Below, piece after piece: positions 19,286 through 28,389 of a DNA stretch of 64,000 nucleotides (position 1 is the stretch's first letter; each line of letters opens with the position of its first letter). The notes beneath the pieces were generated by a model, which searched no databases, was not told the origin of the DNA, and worked only from the letters and a program-made list of their open reading frames with translations. Where the stretch lies: positions 1,984,001-2,048,000 of the forward strand of contig NZ_JAGSHX010000006.1 of the NCBI RefSeq assembly GCF_018138715.1, read 5' to 3'. Position numbers and translations under genes: made by a program. The DNA is from Streptomyces asiaticus. GTDB lineage: Bacteria > Actinomycetota > Actinomycetes > Streptomycetales > Streptomycetaceae.

Positions 19286-20448
19286 GCCTTCTCCTTCGCC
19301 CCTTGGGCGGGCTCCTGAGGGTCGTTGTCGTCGATGGCCGTCACCGCGCGGATGTGCCAGGGCGGGTCGGCGGTCAGGAGGGTGCGAAGCAGGCCATCGG
19401 AGTCGGCCACGCCCACCTCGACCGTCAGCCGTACGCCCCGTCCCCGTCCCCGCCCCGCCGGACCGTCGCCCCCGCCCCCGTGCGCGGGCGCGAGCGCGGG
19501 CGCGGGGCCGTACTCACGCACCACCGCGCCCGACAGCTCACCGGGCGGCCCGACCCCGGGCCGTCCCTCGGCCTCCACCCGCACCCGTGGCCCGGCGCCG
19601 GGCCCGCCCTGCGCCGCCGACGGCCCAGCCGCGCCCGGCACCACGGCCTCCCGGCCCGGCGCCCCCGCCGCCGTCTCGCGGGCCGCGCGCGCAGCCGCCG
19701 CCGGGTCGCTGCTCCGGGGCCGGACCGCGGCGGCGGGAGAATCCGCCTCCGCAGCCGAGGATCGAGCCGCCGCCGGGTCCGGGGCGCCTCCGGACGGGCG
19801 GGGGTGCCCGGCCTCGCCGGGCTCGCCATGGGCGTCCGCGGCCACCGGCTCCAGCCGGGCCTCGGTGACGCGCAGGACACGGTCCGGGGCTCCGGCCAGG
19901 CGGCGTGGGTCGTGGTCGACGAAGACGACCGCGCCGCCGTCGGCGACGCGCTCGGCGACCGCCGTGTCCAGCACCCCGCGTGCGGCCTGGTCGAGGCCGG
20001 TCCACGCCTCGTCCAGGGCCAGGAGGCCGGGGGCGGCCAGCAGCGCCTGTGCCACGGCGATCTTCTGGCTGGTGCCCTTGGACAGCTCGGCGAGCGGGGT
20101 GCCGGCGTAGCCGTCCGCGCCGAACCGCTCCAGCCACTCCCCCGCCCCGCGCGCCGCCGCGGCGCGGGACAGCCCGTGGATCCGGCCCAGGTGGGTGAGG
20201 TAGCCGAGGGCGGAGAAGGGCAGCTCGGCCGGGAACCGCTCGGGGACGTAGGCGGTGGGCGGGCGGCCGGTGATCCGGCCCGCGCTGGGGGCGTCGATCC
20301 CGGCGAGCAGCCGCAGCAGCGTGGACTTGCCGCTGCCGTTGCGCCCCTGGACACGGGTCAGGGAGCCCGGCGACACCTCAAGATCGACACCCCGCAGCAC
20401 CCACGGCCCGCCCAGGCCGTAGCGGCGGCCGACTCCTCGCAGTCTCAT
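19282..20448 (-). CDS. ABC transporter ATP-binding protein with long disordered extension
   Basis: 388 residues from ATG 20448. A normal ABC domain occupies about residues 1-195: Walker A QGRNGSGKSTLLRLLAG, signature LSKGTSQKIAVAQ, Walker B LLALDEAWTGLD, switch His in VFVDHDP. It continues into about 150 residues of Ala/Pro/Gly/Arg-rich low-complexity sequence and a short ordered end (VRLTVEVGVADSDGLLRTLL). It works with the permease at 18617. The extension is unusual for the family. Confidence 0.85.
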   Translation of the reverse strand: MRLRGVGRRYGLGGPWVLRGVDLEVSPGSLTRVQGRNGSGKSTLLRLLAGIDAPSAGRITGRPPTAYVPERFPAELPFSALGYLTHLGRIHGLSRAAAARGAGEWLERFGADGYAGTPLAELSKGTSQKIAVAQALLAAPGLLALDEAWTGLDQAARGVLDTAVAERVADGGAVVFVDHDPRRLAGAPDRVLRVTEARLEPVAADAHGEPGEAGHPRPSGGAPDPAAARSSAAEADSPAAAVRPRSSDPAAAARAARETAAGAPGREAVVPGAAGPSAAQGGPGAGPRVRVEAEGRPGVGPPGELSGAVVREYGPAPALAPAHGGGGDGPAGRGRGRGVRLTVEVGVADSDGLLRTLLTADPPWHIRAVTAIDDNDPQEPAQGAKEKA

Positions 20449-20671
20449 GCCGGTTGAGCATAGGCGCACCCCTCGGCGAGGGGAGGCCCTCGGCGTGCGT
20501 TGGCCCTGGGCCCCGTCCGGCGGATCGTCGCGGGCCCGCCGCGACGCCTGGCACGGCGCCCTTCGGCCAAAGGCACCGAGGGCTCACGGCGCCAAGAGCC
20601 AACAGCAGCACGAGCTGACGGCACCAAGATCCGTCAGACCGGCCCCGCGGCGGTCCTGGCACACTTGGCGC

Positions 20672-21553
20672 GTGACCAGCACCGACGGCGACACCGAGAC
20701 CGGCACCCAGACCGGCACCCAGACGACCGCTCACCAGGGCACCGGATCCGGCGCCCGCAGCAGCCCCTTCCGGCACGCCGAGACCGACCGGGACGCCGCG
20801 CCGCAGTTCGTCCTGCCCCTGGTGGTCCGGATCGAGAAGGCCGCGCCCCCGGCGCGTACGGACGCCCTGGAGACGGCGGCGCGCGCGGTGCTCGTGCTGC
20901 TGTCGGACGAGCGGGCGACGGCCGCCGACGGCGAGTGGGCCCAGGCCGTACGGGACTGGCAGGACGCCCGGATCCGCAAGGTCGTACGGCGGGCGCGCGG
21001 CGCGGAGTGGCGGCGCGCGTCCGGGCTGCCGGGCATCACGGTCACGGGCCGGGCACCCGCCCCGGCCACAGCCGAGGACGTAACCGGGCACGGGGACGGG
21101 GACGGGGACGGGGACGGGGCTTCGGCGGCGGCCGCCGAGGTGCGGGTGTTCCCGCCGGTGCCGCTGGACGGCTGGCCCAAGGAGCTGGCCAAGCTCCAGG
21201 TCTCCGGCACCGACCTGGACGACCCCGAGCCGCCGCCCGCCCCCGACCCCACCGGTCCGGTGCTGTGGCTGAGCCCCCATGTGGAGATGTCGGCGGGCAA
21301 GGCGATGGCCCAGGCCGGGCACGGCGCCCAGCTGGCCTGGTGGGAGCTGGACGACGCGGCGCGGGCGGCCTGGCGCGGGGCCGGGTTCCCGCTGGCGGTG
21401 CGTACGGCGTCGGCCGAGCGGTGGGACGAGCTCACCGCGAGCGGCCTGCCGGTGGTGCGCGACGCGGGGTTCACCGAGATCGCCCCCGGGAAGACCGTTG
21501 TGGTCGAGGGAGGCAGTGGCTTCTGTCCTCTCCCGTGCGAACGGCGGCTGTAG
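20672..21553 (+). CDS. Peptidyl-tRNA hydrolase 2 (PTH2) family protein
   Basis: 293 residues from GTG 20672. The C-terminal third is PTH2-like: VEMSAGKAMAQAGHGAQLAW is the conserved K(M)xxGKxxAQxxHA region, and TEIAPGKTVVVEG closes the domain. The N-terminal 180 residues are actinobacterial-specific, with a GDGDGDGDG run from a 6-bp repeat (about 21090-21118). The family releases peptides from peptidyl-tRNA or acts on aminoacyl-tRNA; activity here is inferred. Confidence 0.75.
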   Translation: MTSTDGDTETGTQTGTQTTAHQGTGSGARSSPFRHAETDRDAAPQFVLPLVVRIEKAAPPARTDALETAARAVLVLLSDERATAADGEWAQAVRDWQDARIRKVVRRARGAEWRRASGLPGITVTGRAPAPATAEDVTGHGDGDGDGDGASAAAAEVRVFPPVPLDGWPKELAKLQVSGTDLDDPEPPPAPDPTGPVLWLSPHVEMSAGKAMAQAGHGAQLAWWELDDAARAAWRGAGFPLAVRTASAERWDELTASGLPVVRDAGFTEIAPGKTVVVEGGSGFCPLPCERRL

Positions 21554-21611
21554 CCGGGCTGGACGCGGCCGGGCCTGTCAGGGCCTGCCGACGGGCGGCG
21601 CACCGCCTCGG

Positions 21612-22400
21612 TCAGGAGAAGTGCTCGGCCAACGGGTGAAGCTGCTCGTCGAGGATGCCGAACCCGCCATCCACCCGGATCAGTTGCCCCGCCACGGCTC
21701 CGAAGTCCTCGTCGGCCACCGAGGCCACGGCGCGCGCCGCGTCCTCGGGCTCGACCAAGCGGGACAGCACGGAACGGTCCGTGAGGAACTTCCGCAGGCC
21801 TTCGCTGAAGCCCGCCCCGGAAGACTCCGTACGCACCGCTCCGAACGAGACCGTGTTCACCCGGACGCCGTACTGCGCCCCGACTCCGGCGACATGACGG
21901 CTGAAGGTGTTCAGCGCGGCCTTGGCGGTGGAGTGTGCCACGGCCATGCCGATGAAGTCGGTGGCGGTGCTCGAGATGAAGACGATCCGGCCCGACCGCT
22001 GCTCCCGCATGACGGCGAGTGTGTGCCGGCTGAGGTGGAACACCCCGGACAGCTCGCCGTTGACCTTCTCGGCGAAGGCGTCCCAGGACAGCTCCGTCAG
22101 GGGCACGAACGACGGGTTGACCGTGTTGGCATTGAGGATCAGCACGTCGATCCGGCCGTGTTCCGAGCGGACCCGCTCGACCAGGGCGGCGACCTGCTCG
22201 GCGTCGCAGACGTCGGCCTGGGCGGCCTGGGCCGAGCCACCCTCCCGTGTGATCGTCTCGACGACGGCGTCGGCGGCCTCGGAGTTGCTCCGGTAGTTGA
22301 CTATCACGTGGTAGCCGCGCCGCCCCAGCTCCCGCGCGGTGGCCGCGCCGATGCCTCGGCCGGCTCCGCTGATCAGCGCGACGGGCTTGGGCTGGGTCAC
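21612..22400 (-). CDS. SDR-family protein with His in place of catalytic Tyr
   Basis: 262 residues from GTG 22400, with GGGAGACC upstream. NAD(P) motif SGAGRGIGAATARELG, N in LILNANTV, and S in VFISSTATDF are normal. The active-site YxxxK reads HSTAK, His (CAC) replacing Tyr. It lies at the left edge of the polyketide cluster, downstream of the TetR gene on the same strand. It could be a reductase with altered chemistry or a cyclase-like SDR. Membership of the cluster is likely but not certain. Confidence 0.8.
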   Translation of the reverse strand: MTQPKPVALISGAGRGIGAATARELGRRGYHVIVNYRSNSEAADAVVETITREGGSAQAAQADVCDAEQVAALVERVRSEHGRIDVLILNANTVNPSFVPLTELSWDAFAEKVNGELSGVFHLSRHTLAVMREQRSGRIVFISSTATDFIGMAVAHSTAKAALNTFSRHVAGVGAQYGVRVNTVSFGAVRTESSGAGFSEGLRKFLTDRSVLSRLVEPEDAARAVASVADEDFGAVAGQLIRVDGGFGILDEQLHPLAEHFS

Positions 22401-22540
22401 GATGGTCTCCCTCGGAAACTCTGAAGGCCGCCGGTCGGCCTCCAACGGGTTTCCAGGCAACACCGCGGAGATCCGCCCTGTCACTGCGGGACGACCACAG
22501 GTTCGGGTGCGGCGGACTCGGTGCTCCGTCCCGCCGTCAA

Positions 22541-23146
22541 TTACCCGACGTCAGCCGGTATTTCCGATTCCGCCACCGGCAGGGACGTCTCGATCCGAAT
22601 CACGTCGCGGGCCAATGCGACGGCTTCCTCCGCGGTGCCCGTGGCACCGAGCGTGGCGCCGCTCGCGTACACGCCGTCGATGATCAGCATGATCCGGTCA
22701 CCCAGTCGGTCAGGATCGGCCGCGGAAGTCCGCCGCGCCAATTCCCGCAGCTGTTCCCGGACAGCCTTGAAATGCTCCAGGGAGACCTGGTGCGCGGGAT
22801 GTTCCGGGTCGGGGAATTCGGCGTGCGTATTGCGCAGGGAGCAGCCACGGGTTCCGGGCACCATGGTCTGGACGGCACGGACCACTTCGACGAGCTGCTC
22901 CTCGGGTGTGGCAGCCGCCGCGAGGGCGCGCGCGAAGGTGCGGTCCCAATCCTGGGTGCAGCGTTCCAGATAAGCCACGACCAGCTTGTCCTTGCTGGCG
23001 AATTCCCGGTAGAGAAGCTGCTTTCCGCACCCCAGGTCATCGATGATCTGCTGCATCCCGACCGCGTGCACACCATAGCGGTCGAACAGGCCGCCCGCGG
23101 CATCCAGGATGCGGTCATGAGCGTCGGGCGTGCGTTTGCGCGGCAT
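22541..23146 (-). CDS. TetR-family transcriptional regulator
   Basis: 201 residues from ATG 23146. The N-terminal HTH is typical: AHDRILDAAGGLFDRYG, QIIDDLGCGKQLLYREFASK. The C-terminal ligand domain (RGCSLRNTHAEFPDPEHPA) resembles the TetR_C family of drug-pump repressors. It is divergent from the MFS gene at 23275, and two identical palindromes between them are the likely operators. It probably represses the pump and itself until a cluster product binds. Confidence 0.9.
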   Translation of the reverse strand: MPRKRTPDAHDRILDAAGGLFDRYGVHAVGMQQIIDDLGCGKQLLYREFASKDKLVVAYLERCTQDWDRTFARALAAAATPEEQLVEVVRAVQTMVPGTRGCSLRNTHAEFPDPEHPAHQVSLEHFKAVREQLRELARRTSAADPDRLGDRIMLIIDGVYASGATLGATGTAEEAVALARDVIRIETSLPVAESEIPADVG

Positions 23147-23163
23147 GCTTCCGGAGACTATCA

Positions 23164-23175
23164 GACCGATCGGTC
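23164..23175. promoter_or_regulatory. TetR operator half 1 (proximal to tetR)
   Basis: Perfect palindrome GACCGATCGGTC, flanked by A/T-rich bases and 17 bp before the regulator start. The same 12-mer recurs at 23243. Sites of the AGACCGATCGGTC type are common targets of TetR-family pump repressors. Confidence 0.8.
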
Positions 23176-23242
23176 CCCTCCCAGGGAAGTCGCATTGACA
23201 TCCCGTCAGTGACACGGTCATGCTGTGCCTCGGCTGATAACA

Positions 23243-23254
23243 GACCGATCGGTC
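23243..23254. promoter_or_regulatory. TetR operator half 2 (proximal to MFS gene)
   Basis: Second perfect GACCGATCGGTC, 79 bp from the first and 20 bp before the MFS start, placed to block its promoter or early elongation. Confidence 0.8.
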
Positions 23255-23274
23255 CGGCTCTTCTGGAGGCTCTC

Positions 23275-24732
23275 ATGCCCGCCCCTCCCCCAACCAACGC
23301 GGTCTTCACGACCATGTCCTCCAAGGCTTACGGCATGCTTGCCGTGCTCTGCGGCGCGTTATTCCTCGACGCCCTCGACGTCTCGATGAAAGGCGTCGCC
23401 CTGCCGGCGATCGGGACCTCGCTCGACATGTCGACCAGCACCCTCCAATGGGTGATCACCGGCTATGTGGTCGGCTTCGGCGGCTTCCTGCTCCTCGGCG
23501 GACGCGCCGCCGACCTGCTGGGCCGGCGCAGGATGCTGCTCGCGTCGCTGATGGTCTTCGTCATCGGCTCCACGATCGGCGGCGCGGCTCCCAACGGCGA
23601 GGTGCTCATCGCGGCCCGCTTCGTCACCGGCGTCGGCGCCGCGTTCAGCGCCCCTGCCGGGTTCTCGATCATCACCACGAGCTTCGCCGAGGGCCACATC
23701 CGCAACAAGGCCCTGGCCATCTTCACCGCGACCGGCGCCACCGGCATGGCCTTCGGCATGGTCATCGGCGGTCTGCTCACCGACCTGGACTGGCGCTGGG
23801 TGTTCTTCGCCCCGTCCGTCGTCGGACTCGCCGCGTTCCTCGGGGGCCTCGCGCTGATCCCGCGGTCGCCCCGGCCGGAGGGTGGCGCCAAGGACTTCGA
23901 CATCCTCGGCGCCGTGACCATCACCGCGACCATGGTGCTGGTGGTGTTCACCCTGGTGCAGGCACCGGAGGTGGGCTGGGCCTCGGCCCGCACCCTGGGC
24001 TCGCTGGTGGCCGCCGCGCTGCTCCTCGTCGTGTTCACCGCGATCGAGCGGAAGGTCGACAAGCCGCTGGTCAGGCTGGACATGCTGCGCTCCCCCGCCC
24101 TGGTCCGCGCCAACATCGCCGCGATGTCGCTGATCGGTGCCTGGATCGGCGTGCTGTTCACCATGACGCTGTACTTCCAGGACTACCGGGGCTGGTCGGC
24201 GATGGAGACCGGGTTCGCGGTGAGCCCGGTGGGGCTGGTCGCCGCCGTGCTGTCGACCCGGATCGCCGCCCCGATGGTGGGCCGCTTCGGCGTGGAGCGG
24301 GTGGTCCTGGCGGGCATGACCTCGGCCGTCCTGGCCTACGCGCTGCTCCAGTTCCTGACCGCCGACTCCAGCTACGCCGCGCTGCTGCTGCCCGCGTTCC
24401 TGCTGATCGGCCTCGGCTTCTCGCTGGCGTACGGACCGCTCACCATGGCGGCGGCCGACAGCGTTCCCGTGGCGGACCAGGGGGTGGCCGGCGGCCTGGT
24501 CAACACCTCGTTCCAGATCGGTCCGGCGCTGGGGCTGAGCGTGGCCACCGCCGTCAACGCGGCGAACACCGGTCCCGCGCCCTCCGAGGTGCTGCACGGC
24601 CTGCGCGTCGCGCTGGCGGTACCGCTGATCTTCGCGGTGCTCGGAGTGCTCGCCATGCTCCCCGCGCTGCGCCGGCGCGTCGTCGCGCCGGCCGCTGCCC
24701 CACTGGCCCAGGAAGAGGCCGCACGCGGATAA
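23275..24732 (+). CDS. MFS drug:H+ antiporter, DHA2 (14-TMS) type
   Basis: 485 residues from ATG 23275 with GGAGG 9 bp upstream. About 14 hydrophobic helices; LLGRRRMLLASLMV fits motif A, and the first helix is YGMLAVLCGALFLDALDVSM. This fits the EmrB/QacA-like exporters used for self-resistance in aromatic polyketide clusters. Codon 29 is TTA (23359-23361), so production should depend on bldA. Controlled by the divergent TetR. It converges on the SnoaL-like gene. Confidence 0.92.
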   Translation: MPAPPPTNAVFTTMSSKAYGMLAVLCGALFLDALDVSMKGVALPAIGTSLDMSTSTLQWVITGYVVGFGGFLLLGGRAADLLGRRRMLLASLMVFVIGSTIGGAAPNGEVLIAARFVTGVGAAFSAPAGFSIITTSFAEGHIRNKALAIFTATGATGMAFGMVIGGLLTDLDWRWVFFAPSVVGLAAFLGGLALIPRSPRPEGGAKDFDILGAVTITATMVLVVFTLVQAPEVGWASARTLGSLVAAALLLVVFTAIERKVDKPLVRLDMLRSPALVRANIAAMSLIGAWIGVLFTMTLYFQDYRGWSAMETGFAVSPVGLVAAVLSTRIAAPMVGRFGVERVVLAGMTSAVLAYALLQFLTADSSYAALLLPAFLLIGLGFSLAYGPLTMAAADSVPVADQGVAGGLVNTSFQIGPALGLSVATAVNAANTGPAPSEVLHGLRVALAVPLIFAVLGVLAMLPALRRRVVAPAAAPLAQEEAARG

Positions 24733-24747
24733 CAGCCGTGCGGCTCG

Positions 24748-24772
24748 GCCCCCGGCAACGGGTGCCGGGGGC
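24748..24772. terminator. Bidirectional terminator between MFS and SnoaL-like genes
   Basis: Stem gcccccggca (24748-24757) and tgccgggggc (24763-24772) with a 5-nt loop, centred between two convergent stops at 24732 and 24783. Confidence 0.75.
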
Positions 24773-24782
24773 CCGGCGGGGA

Positions 24783-25292
24783 TCACCAGGGCCAGCGCCA
24801 GCCCTCGTTGTCCGGCACCACCCAGTAGTGATCCAGCTCGACCTTGACGAAGTGCCAACGCCCGTCCCGGTGGGCGTAGGTGTCGGTGAACTGGCCGATG
24901 CTGTTGTGGATTTCGCTCTCCCGGTCGAACCGTATCTTCTCCTCGAAGAAGGAGACGCCGATGGCGGATTCCCTGCTCAGCACCTCGACCTGGTGCCCGT
25001 GGACGAAGTTCTTGAAAGAGATGGTCCGGGCGCCGGTCTGGAATTCGAGGATCTTCCCCGGTAAGGCGCTGTAGAATTCGCGGATTCCGGCGCTGCCGTG
25101 CGCCTGCCCGAAGTCGCCGTAGTCGAGGTGCGCATCGTCGGTGAACAGACTGGCCAGCCCGTCCCACTCCGCGTTGTTCAGGCAGCGGTGGAACTCGGTG
25201 CGCAGCCGCTGGAGTTCGTGAATCGCCTCCAGTTCATGGACCCGTTCGGTGAGGTGCTTCACCGTCTCGGCCAGATCTGCCTCGTAGCTCAT
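24783..25292 (-). CDS. SnoaL-like / NTF2-fold protein
   Basis: 169 residues from ATG 25292. Residues about 25-150 form a SnoaL_4-type NTF2 domain (HRCLNNAEWDGLASLFTDDA, YAHRDGRWHFVKVELDHYW) preceded by a short helical segment. Family members include polyketide cyclases, hydroxylases and scytalone-dehydratase-like proteins. It may act on the angucycline skeleton or be a non-catalytic helper like JadX. Codon 77 is TTA (25062-25064). Divergent from the SDR at 25338, with only 45 bp between the starts. Confidence 0.85.
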   Translation of the reverse strand: MSYEADLAETVKHLTERVHELEAIHELQRLRTEFHRCLNNAEWDGLASLFTDDAHLDYGDFGQAHGSAGIREFYSALPGKILEFQTGARTISFKNFVHGHQVEVLSRESAIGVSFFEEKIRFDRESEIHNSIGQFTDTYAHRDGRWHFVKVELDHYWVVPDNEGWRWPW

Positions 25293-25337
25293 TGCACGAC
25301 CCTTTCTTTTCTCGTTCCGGCCCTCAAGGAGAACATC

Positions 25338-26162
25338 ATGAAGACCCTGGTTGTCTCGGGCGGCACCTCCGGCATCGGAGAAGCGCTCGCCCACACGTAT
25401 CTGAAGCGCGGCGACCAGGTGGTGGTCATCGGCCCGCATCCGGAGAAGGGGCGGATCTTCCTTGCCACGGCGGAAGAACTGGGCGCCGGGGAGCGGGCCT
25501 TCTTCCTGCCCGCGGACCTCAGTCTGGTCAGCGAAAACAAGCGGATCATCGAGGACATCAGGGAGAATTTCCCCGCGGTGGACGCCCTGGTGCTGTGCGC
25601 CCGGTTCTTCCGCTCCTCCCGCCGCGTCACCTCCGAAGGTTTCGAGCACAATTTCGCGCTGTACTACCTGAGCCGCTTCCTGCTCGGCAACGGCCTGCTC
25701 GACCTGCTGGAGAAGGCCCCCGCCCCGGTCATCGTGAACGTGGCCGGGCCGGGCGTGGAAGCGGGCCAGATCCACTGGGACGACCTGGGCCTCGAGCGGG
25801 GTTACGACGGCTGGGACGCCATGTTCCAGGGCGGCAAGCTGAACAACCTCCTCGGCGTCTCCTTCTCCCTCCAGCGCCCTGGCCACCGGACCCGGTACGT
25901 GCTGGACTTCCCGGGCGGTACGGCGACCGGCTTCGCCGGCGAGTTCGACCCGGCCACCGCCGCCCACGTCAAGGAGATGCTGCGGTTCGCCAAGCCGGTC
26001 GAGGCCGGCATCACCCCAATCGTCGCGGCCATCGACAGCCCGCCCACCGAGCCGCTGAGCGCCTTCTTCGAAGGCCGGCGCCTGGATCTGCGGCACCACT
26101 CGTTCGACCCGGAGGACGCCCGGCGGCTCGACGCCGTCACCCGGGAGCTGCTGACCGGCTGA
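25338..26162 (+). CDS. SDR-family protein with Phe in place of catalytic Tyr
   Basis: 274 residues from ATG 25338 with AAGGAG upstream. The cofactor motif is VVSGGTSGIGEAL and the fold continues with FRSSRRVTSEGFEHNFALYY. The catalytic segment reads MFQGGKLNNLL, so the YxxxK Tyr is Phe. The N-terminus resembles retinol/protochlorophyllide-type SDRs. It is the only plus-strand gene between the MFS and oxygenase blocks. Probably a tailoring protein with altered or lost redox activity. Confidence 0.78.
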   Translation: MKTLVVSGGTSGIGEALAHTYLKRGDQVVVIGPHPEKGRIFLATAEELGAGERAFFLPADLSLVSENKRIIEDIRENFPAVDALVLCARFFRSSRRVTSEGFEHNFALYYLSRFLLGNGLLDLLEKAPAPVIVNVAGPGVEAGQIHWDDLGLERGYDGWDAMFQGGKLNNLLGVSFSLQRPGHRTRYVLDFPGGTATGFAGEFDPATAAHVKEMLRFAKPVEAGITPIVAAIDSPPTEPLSAFFEGRRLDLRHHSFDPEDARRLDAVTRELLTG

Positions 26163-26170
26163 GGCGGACG

Positions 26171-27373
26171 TCATGTGCGCTCGCGCAGCCCGCCCACGGC
26201 TGCCACCACCCCCACCGCCGCGACCAGCGACGTCGCCAGCAGGGGCGCCCGGTAGCCGTCGGTGAGGGTGGCGAGCCCGGCGACCAGGGGCAGCATGACG
26301 ACGCTGCCCAGCTGTACACCCGTCTGGTAGACCGGCACGGCCGCACCGCGCAGGGCCGGTGCCACGCTCTGCGCGGCCTGCATGTTCAGCGCCGCGAAGG
26401 AGAGCACGAAGGCGGCCGACACCAGGAGCAGCGCGGGCAGCAGGCCGGCCGCGTACGACAGCGGGCCCGGCCGCAGCAGGGCGTAAAGCTGGCCGGCGAG
26501 AGCGCACAGCGCCCCGGCGGCGATCAACCGCCCGGTACCGAACCGCTGGACCAGCCGTCCGGCGAACGGGACCGAGACCGCGAGCGGCACACAGGCGGGC
26601 AGCAGGCCGAGCGCGACCTGCCACGGCCGCCAGCCGAAGGCGTCGCTCGCCCGGAACGTGGCCAGCAACAGCAGGCCGATGTAGGTCCCGTTGAGGGTGG
26701 CCGCACCCATCGTCGCCCGCACCAGCGGGCCGTTGCGCAGGATCGCCCCGCCGAGCGGAGTCGGCGGCTGCCGTACACCGCCGGGGATCACCCGGAAACC
26801 CCACACCAGCAGTGCCAGGGCCACCGGGGCGGGGAACAGGAACGTCCCGTGCCAGTGGCCGGGGGCCAGCGCTCCGGAGAGCAGCAGCCCCGCGGTGAAC
26901 CCGGCCGCGCCGAACAGCGAGTACACCGACACCGCCCGGCGCTGCGGCGGACCGCCGGGGAATGTGGTGCCGATCAGCGCCAGTCCGGCGGGCGCGGTCA
27001 GCGCCGCACACGCCCCCTTGACCAGCCGGGAGGCGACCAGCATCGCCATGCCGTCGCTCAGTCCGCCGACGACGGAGGCGAGCGCGAAGAGCAGCATCGC
27101 GGCGAGGTAGACGCGGCGCAGCCCGAAGCGGCCGGACAGCACCGGCCCCAGGGCCAGCATCGCGGCGAAGCCGAGGGCGAATCCGCTCATCAGCCACTGC
27201 ACCGACCACATGGTCAGTCCCAGGTCGGCGCCGATCGACGGCAGGGCCACCAGCACCACCGAGACCTCGATGGCGTCCAGGAGCATGTTTCCGGAGAGGA
27301 CGACCAGCAGGGCCCGGTGGCGGTGGATCCCATGCGGCGCGGCGGCCGCCGGGGTCACGACCGGCTCACCCAC
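26171..27373 (-). CDS. MFS transporter
   Basis: 400 residues from GTG 27373, which overlaps the stop region of the LLM gene (27366-27368) and so suggests coupled translation. GTG 27358 is an alternative. Twelve or so hydrophobic helices; the motif-A-like region is LSGRFGLRRVYLAAMLLF. It is shorter than the DHA2 pump at 23275, so the cluster carries two different exporters. Confidence 0.85.
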   Translation of the reverse strand: MGEPVVTPAAAAPHGIHRHRALLVVLSGNMLLDAIEVSVVLVALPSIGADLGLTMWSVQWLMSGFALGFAAMLALGPVLSGRFGLRRVYLAAMLLFALASVVGGLSDGMAMLVASRLVKGACAALTAPAGLALIGTTFPGGPPQRRAVSVYSLFGAAGFTAGLLLSGALAPGHWHGTFLFPAPVALALLVWGFRVIPGGVRQPPTPLGGAILRNGPLVRATMGAATLNGTYIGLLLLATFRASDAFGWRPWQVALGLLPACVPLAVSVPFAGRLVQRFGTGRLIAAGALCALAGQLYALLRPGPLSYAAGLLPALLLVSAAFVLSFAALNMQAAQSVAPALRGAAVPVYQTGVQLGSVVMLPLVAGLATLTDGYRAPLLATSLVAAVGVVAAVGGLRERT

Positions 27374-28349
27374 CGGCCGACTGCCTCTCCAGCAGCTTCG
27401 GCAACTCGGCGACCAGCTCGATGTGCCGGGCCACGAGATCGTCCGGCATCCCCGCGACGCTCGCCCAGAAGATGAGGTGCCTGACGGGCAGTCCCCTGGT
27501 CCGCTCGTGGATGCGTACCGCGGCCTGCTCGGGGGTGAGCACCTCAAGAGTGGCCCAGGAACCGTCCTCGGGCCGCTTCTCGGGGAAGTCCTCGACCTTG
27601 AGCAGCGGCGGGGCGGGGTGGTCGGTGCCCTCCACGGACCCGAGGCGGTAGGTGTTCATCTGGTGGACCAGGTGCGGGGCGATCCGGGGCCAGACGGCCT
27701 CGGGGTCGTCCGCGAGGATCACCGGGAGCAGGTCCGAGACCCGAGCGGTTCGCGGATCGTGGCCGCCTTCCGCGAGCCCGGCCTCGTAGTGCTCGTACAT
27801 CGCCCGGTTGATGTGCAGCAATCCGATGCCGAGGCGGCCGGCGATCCGGGCACCGCGCGGTCCGTAGAAACCACCCCACACGGGCACCGGGCGCTGGATC
27901 GGGCCGGGCGTGATGCCGCCTTCCTCCCACAGCCTGCGCACCTCGCGGATGTTCTTCTCCACCCGGCCGAACCGGCGGTCGAACTCGGCGCCGAACAGGT
28001 CGTACTCGGGCACCCGGTAGCCGGCGCCGACGCCGAGTTCGAGCCGGCCGCCGCTGATCAGATCGACGATCGCGGCGTCCTCGGCGAGCTGGGCCGGCCT
28101 GCGCAGGTTGGGCAGGATCACCGCGGTGCCGATCCGGCAGTCACGGGTCCGGGCGGCCGCCGCGGCGGCGAACACCAGCGGCTGCGGCAGATAGCCGTCC
28201 TCGAACAGGTGGTGCTCGGTGAACCACACGCCACCGATACCGCGCCGGTCGACCTCCTCGCACCACTCGAGCGAGCGCGCGTAGTGGTCGGCCCACGGCC
28301 GGTGCCAGGCCTCCGGGTTGCGCAGGTCGAAGAGAATTCCTGATTCCAT
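27366..28349 (-). CDS. LLM-class flavin-dependent oxidoreductase
   Basis: 327 residues from ATG 28349. It is a luciferase-like TIM barrel: GIGGVWFTEHHLFEDGYLPQ, GTAVILPNLRRPAQLAEDAA and ISGGRLELGVGAGYRVPEYD are the family's conserved segments. Such enzymes use F420 or reduced FMN for monooxygenation or hydride transfer. It sits between the carboxylase genes and an MFS in an apparent operon, so a tailoring oxidation of the angucyclinone is likely. The cofactor cannot be decided by eye. Confidence 0.88.
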   Translation of the reverse strand: MESGILFDLRNPEAWHRPWADHYARSLEWCEEVDRRGIGGVWFTEHHLFEDGYLPQPLVFAAAAAARTRDCRIGTAVILPNLRRPAQLAEDAAIVDLISGGRLELGVGAGYRVPEYDLFGAEFDRRFGRVEKNIREVRRLWEEGGITPGPIQRPVPVWGGFYGPRGARIAGRLGIGLLHINRAMYEHYEAGLAEGGHDPRTARVSDLLPVILADDPEAVWPRIAPHLVHQMNTYRLGSVEGTDHPAPPLLKVEDFPEKRPEDGSWATLEVLTPEQAAVRIHERTRGLPVRHLIFWASVAGMPDDLVARHIELVAELPKLLERQSAGG

Positions 28350-28389
28350 GCCCTGACTTCCGTTCGTCGTTGGCGTACTCGAGGGGGGT

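Noticed and set aside
24783..27209. An 808-codon minus-strand ORF that includes the SnoaL-like protein
   Set aside because: Only the last 169 codons encode a family. The upstream part is antisense to the SDR gene and out of frame with the MFS gene, with no domain. High GC makes such frames stay open.
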